Part shown: piece after piece, positions 46,530-54,858 of the stretch
Layout: every line of letters starts with the position of its first letter
How positions within the stretch are numbered: position 1 is the stretch's first letter
DNA from: Betaproteobacteria bacterium
GTDB taxonomy: Bacteria; Pseudomonadota; Gammaproteobacteria; Burkholderiales; Rhodocyclaceae
Length of the DNA: 64,000 nt
Reading direction: 5' to 3'
Assembly (NCBI GenBank): GCA_009781175.1
Contig: WQYQ01000011.1
Span: 1 to 64,000, forward strand
Notes under the pieces: generated by a model
Databases searched by the model: none
What the model saw: the letters and a program-made list of their open reading frames with translations, nothing else
Told to the model about the DNA's origin: nothing
Program-made: the position numbers and the translations under genes

Positions 46530-47204
46530 CTAAATGCTTTCGTTCAATTTGTTCTTGACTGCATAAACGGCAATCTGGACCCGGCTACCAAGGTTGAGTT
46601 TTTTCAAGATGCTTTGCACATGGATTTTGACCGTGCTTTCGGTAACGCCGAGATCGCGTGCAATTTCTTTGTTGCTCTGGCCGCGCGTGACGCCACGCAC
46701 GATTTCCCGCTCGCGCGCGGTCAGGCTGCCGGCGGCCTGCGGCGCCGTCGGGCCGCTTGGCGTGGCGGCGTGCGGCGTATTGGGGGCGAGAAATTGCGCG
46801 ACCAGTTTCGCGGTCATGCTGTCGGCAATGACCGCTTCGCCAGCCGCGGCGCGCCGGATTGCTGAAATCAGCGCGTCGGTCTCGATATTTTTGACCAGAT
46901 AACCGCGCGCACCGCTGCGTAAAGCCAGGGCAAGCTCTTCCGCCTCCTCTGAGACGGTGAGCATGATCACGGCACTTTCCGGGAGGTCTTGCACGAGGAG
47001 CTGAAGCGTTTCCAGGCCGGACAGCCCCGGCATGTTCAGATCGAGCAGGATGACGTCGGGCCGATGCTGTTTGGCGCGTTTGACGCCTTCGACGCCATCG
47101 GCTGCTTCATCGACGATTTCAAAGTCGGTCTGCCGTTGCAGCAAGGCGCGGACACCGCCGCGAAACAGCGCGTGATCGTCGATCAGGAGAATGCGGATTG
47201 TCAT
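46530..47204 (-). CDS. narL: NarL-family response regulator
   Basis: The 224-residue regulator has a receiver domain with phosphoacceptor D55 (VILLDLNMPG). Its C-terminal LuxR-type helix-turn-helix reads LTAREREIVRGVTRGQSNKEIARDLGVTESTVKIHVQ. It resembles NarL/NarP. Its start overlaps the end of the NarX-like kinase gene by one base, so the two are coupled. Placed at the downstream end of the nir cluster, it likely adjusts nir or nitrate-respiration genes to nitrate/nitrite; its targets are not visible. Confidence 0.88.
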   Translation of the reverse strand: MTIRILLIDDHALFRGGVRALLQRQTDFEIVDEAADGVEGVKRAKQHRPDVILLDLNMPGLSGLETLQLLVQDLPESAVIMLTVSEEAEELALALRSGARGYLVKNIETDALISAIRRAAAGEAVIADSMTAKLVAQFLAPNTPHAATPSGPTAPQAAGSLTAREREIVRGVTRGQSNKEIARDLGVTESTVKIHVQSILKKLNLGSRVQIAVYAVKNKLNESI

Positions 47205-49216
47205 TACAGTGATTCAGTCGTAGGTGAAGAAACCCGGGCGGTTTCGCCCGGGCGCGGCAGAATGAGTTCCACACGCACGCCGGCGCCCGGCCGGGAGGTG
47301 ATCGATAATTGCGCCGCTAAGCGCATCGCACGCTCGCGCATGATGTGCAAGCCGACATGGGTTTCGCTAGCTTGCGTCAAAACCTCGGGATCGAAACCGT
47401 CGCCGTCGTCTTCGACAATCATACGGAAATCGAGCCCGTGGTCGATGATGGTGACGCTGACGTGCTCGGCGCAAGCGTGCTTGCGCACATTGGACAAGGC
47501 TTCTTGCAGGATGAAGAGCACCTGCAATTGCTGTTCCGGGTCGAGCGGAGGGCCTTGGCGAGCCTCTTCAAACGCCAGTTTGAGTTCGGTATGCGTTTGC
47601 CGCCGGAAGCGCGCCACGGTGTCCTCGACAGCTTGATGGAAATTTCCATGATCGAGCCTGGCGCGGAAATTTTGCAGCAGCTCGCGCACATCCTGATAGC
47701 TCTCTTCCACACCGCAGCGCAACAGGGGGACGATTTCGCGCATTTCGTCGAAGTCTTGGCGCGCCACGGCGGCGTCGAGCAACTGAACTTGCAGATTAAG
47801 AAAGTTGAGCCCCTGCGCAATGCTGTCGTGCAAACCTTGCGCAACGAGGTTGCGCTCTTTTTCGATCGCGAGCTGGCGCGCCGTGGCGAAGAGACGCAGA
47901 TTTTCAATTGCGGTGCCCAGATGTTGCCCCAAGGCTTCGAGCAGTTGTCTGTCCTGCGGCGCGAGCTGTTTGGGCTGACGGAAATGCAGCGAAAAAGAGC
48001 CGAGCGTACCGCTTTGCGTGGCGATGGGAATCACACCGAGCCCTGGAAGCCCTTCGCGTATGCAGCGGTAGCAGCGTGTCGTGGGCTGCGCGAGCCGGTA
48101 ATGTTCTTGCAGATCGGCGATGAAAATGGGCGCCTGGGTAATCGCGTCGCCGCTGAAGCAGTCGTCGATGTTCTGACAGCGTTCGATCTTGACCAACTCG
48201 TCGGACAACCCCTCGGATACGACCAGATGCAAGGTGGCGTTGCGCGGGTCGAGCAGGCGCACGCTGCCGCTGTCCGCGTCGAACTGGCGCATCACGCGCG
48301 CCAGAAAACCGCGGCATAGCGTTTCCGTGTCGCCGGGCAGATTGAGGAAAGCCGCCATATCGTACAAGGCCTCCAGGGCGCGATTACGCCCGGCCAGTTC
48401 CGCCGTGTTTTGTTCGACATGCGCTTCCAGGCCGCGATAAAGCGCCTGCAATTCGCTCGCCATGCGGTTGAAGCCTTGCGCCAGCATGCCGAATTCGTCG
48501 CGGCTCGCGACGGGCAGGCGCAACTCGAATTCGCGCGCGGCCATGCGTTGCAGGCCATGCTGTAGTTGCCGCACAGGCAGGATGATCCAGCGGTAAAGCA
48601 GGTGAATGACGGCCAGCGTGCCCACGCAGGCCATGATTGCCAAGGCTAATTGCGAGATCCACAGCAGACGTGTTTTCTCCGCGTTGTCGCGTTCGATCAT
48701 GAGAACCAGCTTATTCGCTTCCTCCACAAATCCAGGCAGCGCGGCGAGGTAAGCGGAAGTCGTGGAGCCCGCTACGGGGAGGGTGTGCAAGCCCAAGGCC
48801 ATCGGTTTCATGCGCTGCCGCCATTCCTCGGTGACGCGGCCTAGTTGAGCGCGAATCCCGGGCTCATTGGGCAAAAACAGCGGGCGCTCGGAATTGCCTT
48901 GGCGCAAACCTTCGAGCGTTCGATCCATTTCCTCGATTTGCGTGATGAGCTTTTCGTTGCGTGACGGGGTGAGCGGCAGGGACAGATCGATGGCGACGCG
49001 ATTGGCGCGCATGCGCAAACTGCCCGCATCGTTGATCGCCGCGCCGGCGCCTTCGAGCCGCCACGCAAGCCAGAGCGTGCCGGAAATCATCGCCAGTACC
49101 GTGAGCAAGGCGACGAGCGAAAGAAAAATGATGCGCGTGGATAAGCGGTGCCGCGCGTCCAAGGGCGGGCTCTCGCGACAGATTCCGACCAGGTTCTGAG
49201 GCATGACGTCCGGCAT
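47204..49216 (-). CDS. narX: NarX-like nitrate/nitrite sensor kinase
   Basis: The 670-residue kinase has a first membrane helix (about residues 28-50), a periplasmic segment starting with the NarX P-box-like INDAGSLRMRANRVAI (nitrate-contacting motif in NarX), a second helix (about 178-200), and HAMP. A GAF-like region has four cysteines (ERCQNIDDCF...TRCYRCI). The HisKA_3 block is LHDSIAQGLNFLNLQVQL, and the HATPase ends in VEDDGDGFDPEVL...GLHIMRERAMRLAA. The cysteine pairs could hold a redox cofactor, as suggested for related sensors. It lies 33 bases from nirE. Confidence 0.85.
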   Translation of the reverse strand: MPDVMPQNLVGICRESPPLDARHRLSTRIIFLSLVALLTVLAMISGTLWLAWRLEGAGAAINDAGSLRMRANRVAIDLSLPLTPSRNEKLITQIEEMDRTLEGLRQGNSERPLFLPNEPGIRAQLGRVTEEWRQRMKPMALGLHTLPVAGSTTSAYLAALPGFVEEANKLVLMIERDNAEKTRLLWISQLALAIMACVGTLAVIHLLYRWIILPVRQLQHGLQRMAAREFELRLPVASRDEFGMLAQGFNRMASELQALYRGLEAHVEQNTAELAGRNRALEALYDMAAFLNLPGDTETLCRGFLARVMRQFDADSGSVRLLDPRNATLHLVVSEGLSDELVKIERCQNIDDCFSGDAITQAPIFIADLQEHYRLAQPTTRCYRCIREGLPGLGVIPIATQSGTLGSFSLHFRQPKQLAPQDRQLLEALGQHLGTAIENLRLFATARQLAIEKERNLVAQGLHDSIAQGLNFLNLQVQLLDAAVARQDFDEMREIVPLLRCGVEESYQDVRELLQNFRARLDHGNFHQAVEDTVARFRRQTHTELKLAFEEARQGPPLDPEQQLQVLFILQEALSNVRKHACAEHVSVTIIDHGLDFRMIVEDDGDGFDPEVLTQASETHVGLHIMRERAMRLAAQLSITSRPGAGVRVELILPRPGETARVSSPTTESL

Positions 49217-49249
49217 GGTGTTCTACTGGAGATAGCCGCTTTGGTGGCG

Positions 49250-50053
49250 TCAAGACACCAGGAGCCGGGACGTTTCGGCGCGGCAAGTAACTGGCGCGGC
49301 ATGCCATTCGGAGCGCGCTTCCGTTGCTTGCGCATGGGCGACAACCCCGCCAACAATGATGATGGCCGGGCTCGTTAAACCCGCCGCCAGCGCGTCGGTC
49401 AGGTTTGCGAGCGTGCCCGTCCAGTTGCATTGATCGGGACGGCTGGCGTTCATCACGACCGCGACCGGCATCTCGCGCCGCATGCCGGCCTCTTGCAGCG
49501 CATCCCGGATCGCCGCGAGCCGGCTCATGCCCATGTAAATGACCAAAGTCGTGCCGCCCGCGACGAGCGAGCGCCAGTCGGGGCTGTCATCGCGGGCGGT
49601 ATGCGCGGTCACGAAGGACACGCCGTGCCCGCAGTCGCGGTGCGTCAGCGCGATGCCGAGCGCCTGCGCCGCCGCCGCGCCGCTCGTGATGCCGTTGAGC
49701 ACTTCCACTTCGATGCCGTGGTGGCGCAGGAATTCAGCCTCTTCGCCGCCGCGTCCGAACAACAGGGGATCGCCGCCCTTGACGCGCGCAACCGTGCGGC
49801 CCGCCAGCGCATGCGCGAGCATGCGTTCGAGGATTTCCTGCTGGCTCGTCGAACAGCGTCCGCCGCGCTTGCCGACCGGCTCGATACAGGTCGATGCGCC
49901 CGCATAGGCATGAATCTCCGCCGTCACCAGATCGTCGACGAGCCACACATCGACGGCACCGAGAACACGTACCGCCTTGACCGTCACCAGTTCCGGATCG
50001 CCAGGGCCGACTCCGACCAGCCAGACTTTTCCTGGTTGTGATGCTTTGTCCAT
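49250..50053 (-). CDS. nirE: uroporphyrinogen-III C-methyltransferase NirE
   Basis: NirE methylates uroporphyrinogen III twice with SAM to precorrin-2, the first step towards heme d1. The 267-residue protein has the family blocks VWLVGVGPGDPELVTVKAVRVL, VGKRGGRCSTSQQEI, VARVKGGDPLLFGRGGEEAEF, LNGITSGAAAAQALGIALTHR and TLVIYMGMSRLAAI. No CysG-type N-terminal dehydrogenase is fused, as expected for NirE. It is last of the nir genes, 10 bases after nirN. Confidence 0.93.
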   Translation of the reverse strand: MDKASQPGKVWLVGVGPGDPELVTVKAVRVLGAVDVWLVDDLVTAEIHAYAGASTCIEPVGKRGGRCSTSQQEILERMLAHALAGRTVARVKGGDPLLFGRGGEEAEFLRHHGIEVEVLNGITSGAAAAQALGIALTHRDCGHGVSFVTAHTARDDSPDWRSLVAGGTTLVIYMGMSRLAAIRDALQEAGMRREMPVAVVMNASRPDQCNWTGTLANLTDALAAGLTSPAIIIVGGVVAHAQATEARSEWHAAPVTCRAETSRLLVS

Positions 50054-50063
50054 TTCTACATCC

Positions 50064-51701
50064 TTAATGACTGGTGCCCGACGAGCGCGTCGTTTTGTTG
50101 AATACGTTGTACTTGCCGATGGGTTTGCGCATCGGAATGCGTTTGACTTCGCGGAAAGTCGCGGCGTCGTACACCACGATTGCGCCCTCGGCTTCCATCA
50201 GGCTGGCCAGCGCGTAACGCCCATCCTGCGTGAATTCAATATGCGCCAGCGTTTGCTTGGGCTGGGCTTTGACGTTCGCGACGACTTCGAGCTTTTGCTT
50301 GTCGATGATCGTCAGCGTGTTTTTGTTTTCACGGCTCATCATCGAATCGACCCAGATGTAGGGCGAGTTCTCATGGCCGCGAATGAAAAAGCCGGGGCCG
50401 GGCGTTGCGATTTCCTTGATTTTCTTCCAGGTATTTAGATCGATGACCGTCACGAGCCCTTCACGCAGATTCGTGCTCGCCATGACGGTGTGGATTTCGC
50501 CCTGCGGGTTTTTCCATTCCCAGGTAATGCCGGAGCCGAGGTGCGGCATGCCGGAAATGTCGAGATCGGCGATCTTTTTGCGCACATTGAGGTTGATGAT
50601 CTGCCCCTGCGCCGTGTCGCGCGAAGAGCCCATCAGTTCGGCATAGTCCTGGGTGAAGAAGAAATCGTCGAGATAGTCATCCAGATAGGTGCGGCGCGGC
50701 GTGAACTGGCCGGGCTTGAAATCGCCTTCCTTGTATTTGTAATCGTGCACCAGACCGTCGGCCACCGGCTCGGCCTGTGGGTCGTAGCTGATTTCCCAGA
50801 CTTCGGGAATATCTTTCATCGCGGCGATGAAACTCTTGCGCGGAGCAGCGTCGTAGACGGCCGAAACGCGGGAGCTTTTTTTCTCGCCGCGCAGGCTTGT
50901 CGCGGGAATGATCTTTTTCAAACTCAGATCGTTCGCATCCAGGAGCACCAGATTGTGCGGCAGATAATTGGCCACCATGACCCATTTGCCGTCACCCGAA
51001 ACCGCAAGATTGCGCGTATTGATGCCGGCGCGGATTTCGCCGACCTGTTGGAGGTTCCAAATATCGTATTTGGTAATCCAGCCGTCGCGCGAGGCGAAGT
51101 AAACGAAGCGTCCGTCGGGCGTGAATTTAGGGCCGCCGTGCAGCGCGTAATGAGACGGGAAACGCGCGATGGGTTCAAGCTTGTCACCGTCGAGAATCGA
51201 AACATGGCTGTCACCGCTTTCCACCACGATGAAAAGATTTTTCGGATCGGCGGCAAAAACCGGCTTGGCCGGCAGGCTTGCGATTTTGTCGTCGAAAACG
51301 CGCGAAGCCCTGATTTCCTTCTCGCCCCACTCGGGCATGGGTTCGATTTTGGTGTAGATCCAATCGGCGATCGCGGCGATTTCGTCCGCTTTGAGGACGT
51401 CCTTGAAACCGGCCATTTGGGTTGCCTGGCGTCCGTTGGCGATCACGTCGCGCGCCTCGGCTTTTTTCAGGCGCTCCAGATTTTCCGGCAATAAAGCCGG
51501 GCCAACTCCGCCCAAGCGATTTTCGCCGTGGCATTGCGCGCAGGTCTGGTCGTAGAGCTTTTTAAGCTCAACGGGTTTAACCGTCTCGGTGGCCGGTTCC
51601 GCCGCGATAGCAGCATGAGTCAGCAATAGCGCAGCGAATCCCAGCGCCAGTTTGGCGAGCGTTTTTTTCTGCATCGATGTCGGTGTGTTGGCGCGGTTCA
51701 T
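50064..51701 (-). CDS. nirN: dihydro-heme d1 dehydrogenase NirN (cd1-like cytochrome)
   Basis: NirN introduces the propionate double bond in the last step of heme d1 formation in the periplasm. The 545-residue protein has a signal peptide (about residues 10-34), a cytochrome c domain with C54-x2-C57-H58 (CAQCH), and an eight-bladed beta-propeller related to NirS (YALHGGPKFTPDGRFVYFASRDGWITKYD; SGMPHLGSGITWEWKNPQG). It is distinct from nirS at 57981-59660. ATG 51701 has GGAAG before it; ATG 51674 is an alternative giving a tighter signal peptide. Confidence 0.9.
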   Translation of the reverse strand: MNRANTPTSMQKKTLAKLALGFAALLLTHAAIAAEPATETVKPVELKKLYDQTCAQCHGENRLGGVGPALLPENLERLKKAEARDVIANGRQATQMAGFKDVLKADEIAAIADWIYTKIEPMPEWGEKEIRASRVFDDKIASLPAKPVFAADPKNLFIVVESGDSHVSILDGDKLEPIARFPSHYALHGGPKFTPDGRFVYFASRDGWITKYDIWNLQQVGEIRAGINTRNLAVSGDGKWVMVANYLPHNLVLLDANDLSLKKIIPATSLRGEKKSSRVSAVYDAAPRKSFIAAMKDIPEVWEISYDPQAEPVADGLVHDYKYKEGDFKPGQFTPRRTYLDDYLDDFFFTQDYAELMGSSRDTAQGQIINLNVRKKIADLDISGMPHLGSGITWEWKNPQGEIHTVMASTNLREGLVTVIDLNTWKKIKEIATPGPGFFIRGHENSPYIWVDSMMSRENKNTLTIIDKQKLEVVANVKAQPKQTLAHIEFTQDGRYALASLMEAEGAIVVYDAATFREVKRIPMRKPIGKYNVFNKTTRSSGTSH

Positions 51702-51731
51702 AAACTTCCAATACGGTTTTGTTGCAATGCA

Positions 51732-52892
51732 TTATGCGGCGGGGGTGAGGGCCGCAATGCCGATTTCTTCGTCGCTGAGATAACAGCCCGGATCTTCCGC
51801 CCAATAGTCGCCCGAGACGGAAAAAGCACGCGAGCGCGTATTGCCGTTACAGATGTCCCGTTGTTTGCAGAGCCCGCAGCGGCCTTCCAGCGGACGTGGC
51901 GAAGCCTTGAGCCCGGCCATCAGCGGATGGCTGCGGTCGGCCCAGATCTCGCCGAAGGGGCGTTCGCGCACATTGCCGAGCGTGACATGCCACCACATCG
52001 TGTCCGGGTGCACATTGCCGAGATTGTCGATATTCGCGACATTGACGCCGCTCGCATTGCCACCCCAATTGACCAAGCGCTGGCGCATGTCCGCCACGCG
52101 CTCGGGAAAGCGGCGCGCAATCCATAACAGCAGATACACCCCATCGGCATCGTTGTTGCCGGTGACGAAATCGCCGGCCTGGCCCGCCTGAGTACGCGCC
52201 CAGACATGCTCGAACAGCCAGTCGAGCGTTTTGCGCGCGGCGAGATGCTGCGGATGGTCGCGCCGGTATTTATGCCCGCGCCCCGCATAGTTGAAGTGCG
52301 ACAGATAAAACTTGTCGATGTTTTCCGCTTCGGTCAGCGTGACCACGGCAGGCAACTCGGCCGCATTCGCTTCGGTCAAGGTCATGCGCACGCCAACGCG
52401 CAGCCCGGCATCGCGCGCGACACGCAGCCCCGAGAGTGCATTGGCAAAAGCGTTTTCTTTGCGGCGGAAGGCATCATGCGTGCTTTGCAGGCCATCCAGG
52501 CTAACGCCGACATAATCGAAGCCGGCCTCCTTCGCGCGCGCGGCGTGTTCGGCGTTGAACAGGGTGCCGTTCGAGGAGAGCGATAAATGGAATCCCATGG
52601 CATGCGCACGCGTGGCGATCTCATACAGATCGGGACGCAACAAGGGCTCGCCGCCGGAAAGAATCAAGGCCGGAACGTGCGCGGCGCGCAATTGTTCGAG
52701 CACGCCGAAGATTTCCTGCGTGCTCAGCTCGCCCTTGAAATCGGTATCGGTGGAGGTCGAATAGCAATGCTTGCAATTGAGATTGCAGCGCCGGATCAAA
52801 TTCCAGATCACGACGGGGCCGGGCGGTTTGCGTGGCACGGGCACCGGCCCGCCGTCGCGCAAAGCTTCCATGAAGCGTGAAAGCCGAAACAT
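51732..52892 (-). CDS. nirJ: heme d1 biosynthesis radical SAM protein NirJ
   Basis: NirJ acts on 12,18-didecarboxysiroheme to remove propionates and introduce the heme d1 oxo groups. The 386-residue protein has the radical SAM cluster motif CNLNCKHC, the ILSGGEPLLRPD SAM region, and a C-terminal SPASM-like cysteine set (CGLCKQRDICNGNTR...DPGCYL). ATG 52892 starts at MFRLSRFMEAL, the normal NirJ N-terminus; an earlier codon at 52952 overlaps nirH. The gene lies just after the three AsnC-like decarboxylase genes whose product it uses. Confidence 0.95.
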   Translation of the reverse strand: MFRLSRFMEALRDGGPVPVPRKPPGPVVIWNLIRRCNLNCKHCYSTSTDTDFKGELSTQEIFGVLEQLRAAHVPALILSGGEPLLRPDLYEIATRAHAMGFHLSLSSNGTLFNAEHAARAKEAGFDYVGVSLDGLQSTHDAFRRKENAFANALSGLRVARDAGLRVGVRMTLTEANAAELPAVVTLTEAENIDKFYLSHFNYAGRGHKYRRDHPQHLAARKTLDWLFEHVWARTQAGQAGDFVTGNNDADGVYLLLWIARRFPERVADMRQRLVNWGGNASGVNVANIDNLGNVHPDTMWWHVTLGNVRERPFGEIWADRSHPLMAGLKASPRPLEGRCGLCKQRDICNGNTRSRAFSVSGDYWAEDPGCYLSDEEIGIAALTPAA

Positions 52893-52897
52893 GCTTT

Positions 52898-53401
52898 TCA
52901 GTCTCCTGGCCCGATTCGCAGGCCGGTTTTTTTCAAGATGCGCGTCGACCACAACACATCGTGCGCACGACAGGCGGAACCCAGCACCTCTTGAATTTGC
53001 ATCACCAAGGGATGTGCGTCTGCGACCGTGCGCGCATGCACCATCGCAAAAAGGTTATACGGCCAATGCGGAAGCCGGCGCGGACGTTTATAACAGTGAC
53101 TGACGAAAGGCAAAGCGCCGACGCGTTCACCGAGCATTTCGACCTGCTCGTCGGCGACATCCCAAACCGTCATGCCGTTGGCGCGCCAGCCCAATGCGTA
53201 GTGATTGGGCACGGCGCCGATGCGGCGCAACAGCCCGCTTGCCTGCATGGCCTCGAAATGCGCAATCACTTCCTGCTCGCTCAGGCCGAGCATTTCGCCG
53301 AGCTGCTTATAGGGCGCGGCGACAAGCGGCAGTCCGGCTTGGCTTGCGCGGATCAAGGCGCGGTCGGTTGCATCGAATGAGGCGGTTGTGGGCGTGGGCA
53401 T
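52898..53401 (-). CDS. nirH: siroheme decarboxylase subunit NirH
   Basis: NirD, L, G and H together decarboxylate siroheme to 12,18-didecarboxysiroheme. The 167-residue AsnC/Lrp-fold protein has the N-terminal winged helix and the family block LLRRIGAVPNHYALGWRANGMTVWDV, followed by PRRLPHWPYNLFAMVHA. The last motif is shared with NirL and marks the heme-binding face. It is separated from nirG by only six bases. Confidence 0.92.
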   Translation of the reverse strand: MPTPTTASFDATDRALIRASQAGLPLVAAPYKQLGEMLGLSEQEVIAHFEAMQASGLLRRIGAVPNHYALGWRANGMTVWDVADEQVEMLGERVGALPFVSHCYKRPRRLPHWPYNLFAMVHARTVADAHPLVMQIQEVLGSACRAHDVLWSTRILKKTGLRIGPGD

Positions 53402-53407
53402 GAATCT

Positions 53408-53872
53408 TCAGGCCGGCAAATAGAGGTTGACGAAAAACTCCCGCTCTTTCGGGAAGGCCAGCACGGCGACACCGGCATCGGCTTCGATGCGCGCCAGAAC
53501 ATCTTCCAGCGCTGCGGCGCGTTCAATCGCCACGACGAACCACAGATTGAGATAGTGCGTGCGTTCGTAGTGATGCGCGACCTCCGGTCGCGCATTGATT
53601 GCGGCGATGACTTCAGCCAGCCGTTCCGCGTTCGCATGGCATGCGCACAGCACGAAACGCCCGCCTGCGCGCTCGATTTGGAACAAGGGGCCGAAGCGGG
53701 TCAGGATGCCGCGATCGAGCAGGGACTTTAAACGCGCCAGCAGTTCGGCTTCGTCGATCTGCAGGGCTTTGGCCGCGTCGGCATAAGGATTCGGCGTGAG
53801 CGGGAAGCCGCGTTGCAAATCGTTGATGATGCGGCGGTCGAGCGCATCGAGCGTAGTTTCCTCGGCACTCAT
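53408..53872 (-). CDS. nirG: siroheme decarboxylase subunit NirG
   Basis: The 154-residue AsnC-like protein begins LDALDRRIINDLQRGFPLTPNPYADAA and continues LTRFGPLFQIERAGGRFVLCACH and YLNLWFVVAIE. The pattern is closer to the NirD/NirG group, which has HYLNLWFV instead of the PHWPYNLFAM motif of NirH/NirL. Its start overlaps the nirDL stop by four bases, so translation is coupled. Assignment as NirG follows cluster order. Confidence 0.9.
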   Translation of the reverse strand: MSAEETTLDALDRRIINDLQRGFPLTPNPYADAAKALQIDEAELLARLKSLLDRGILTRFGPLFQIERAGGRFVLCACHANAERLAEVIAAINARPEVAHHYERTHYLNLWFVVAIERAAALEDVLARIEADAGVAVLAFPKEREFFVNLYLPA

Positions 53873-54849
53873 TGCGTCACCTGCTGCGCATAGGCATAAC
53901 GGGTTCCACGCTGTTTATAGCAAGTGTGACTCGTCAAAACGGCATGCGGCGCGCTTTCTTCCCGTGCGAACGCCGTGAGCGCTTGCTCAAGTTCCCCGGC
54001 GTCGCGCGCGTGCACCATCGCGAAAAGGTTGTAGGGCCAGTGCGGCAAGCGGCGCGTTCTGCGATAACAGAGCGTGACTTGCGGCAGTTGCGCGAAACGC
54101 TCGCCGATCGCGTCAACGCGATCGGCGGGAAGATCCCACACGCACATCGAGTTATGCACATAGCCGAAACGGCGATGATTCAAAATGACCCCAAAACGCC
54201 GGATCAAGCCGCTTTCTTGCCACTTGGTCAAATGTGCGACCACTTCAGCTTGCGACATATGGCAGGCGAGCGAAAGCGCCGCATAAGGTCGTGGTGTCAG
54301 CGGCAGGCCGGCTTCGAGCGCGGCGACGAGGCGCCATTCATCCTCGCTGAGTTCCTGGGGCTGCAAGACAGTAACGGCGCGCCGACTCCTGTGCGGCGAG
54401 TGGGGCGCGGATAAGGTAAAACCCAAATCGACATGAAATTCGCGTTCGAGCCGTAAGTCGAGCGGTGCATAACCCGTTTCGGCAGCGATTTCCGTCAGCT
54501 CCTCATCGAGCATGGTGCGGTTGCGCGCGCCGGCAACGAACCACAGGTTGTAGCGGTGGCCGCTGCGCCCATAGTTATGGCTGACCGCAGTGCGGGCGCT
54601 GATTTGTTGCGCGACGCGATCGAGTTGTTCGGGCGGAACGGCGAGCGCGGCCAGGGTGCTAGCGCCGATCACATTGGGGGCGAATATGGCGCCGATGCGG
54701 CTGATGCGGCCGGCCTCCAGATCCTGGGCCAGCAGTTCGAGCACCGTTTGCTCGTCGTAACCCAGGGTGGCGCCAATGTGCTGGTAAGGCCGTTCCAGCA
54801 AGGGGAAACCGCGCTGGATGTGATCGTAAATCTGCCGTGGCGCCAACAT
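53869..54849 (-). CDS. nirDL: siroheme decarboxylase NirD-NirL fusion
   Basis: This 326-residue protein carries two AsnC/Lrp-like modules. Residues 1-150 resemble NirD (IQRGFPLLERPYQHIGATLG, ISRIGAIFAPNVIGAS, HRYNLWFVAGARNRTM). Residues about 168-326 resemble NirL (LPLTPRPYAALSLACHMS, LIRRFGVILNHRRFGYVHNSMCVWDL, RRLPHWPYNLFAMVHA). NirDL fusions are known from several denitrifiers, while G and H remain separate here. The fusion supplies two of the four decarboxylase modules. Confidence 0.92.
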   Translation of the reverse strand: MLAPRQIYDHIQRGFPLLERPYQHIGATLGYDEQTVLELLAQDLEAGRISRIGAIFAPNVIGASTLAALAVPPEQLDRVAQQISARTAVSHNYGRSGHRYNLWFVAGARNRTMLDEELTEIAAETGYAPLDLRLEREFHVDLGFTLSAPHSPHRSRRAVTVLQPQELSEDEWRLVAALEAGLPLTPRPYAALSLACHMSQAEVVAHLTKWQESGLIRRFGVILNHRRFGYVHNSMCVWDLPADRVDAIGERFAQLPQVTLCYRRTRRLPHWPYNLFAMVHARDAGELEQALTAFAREESAPHAVLTSHTCYKQRGTRYAYAQQVTQ

Positions 54850-54858
54850 TCAAGCGAC

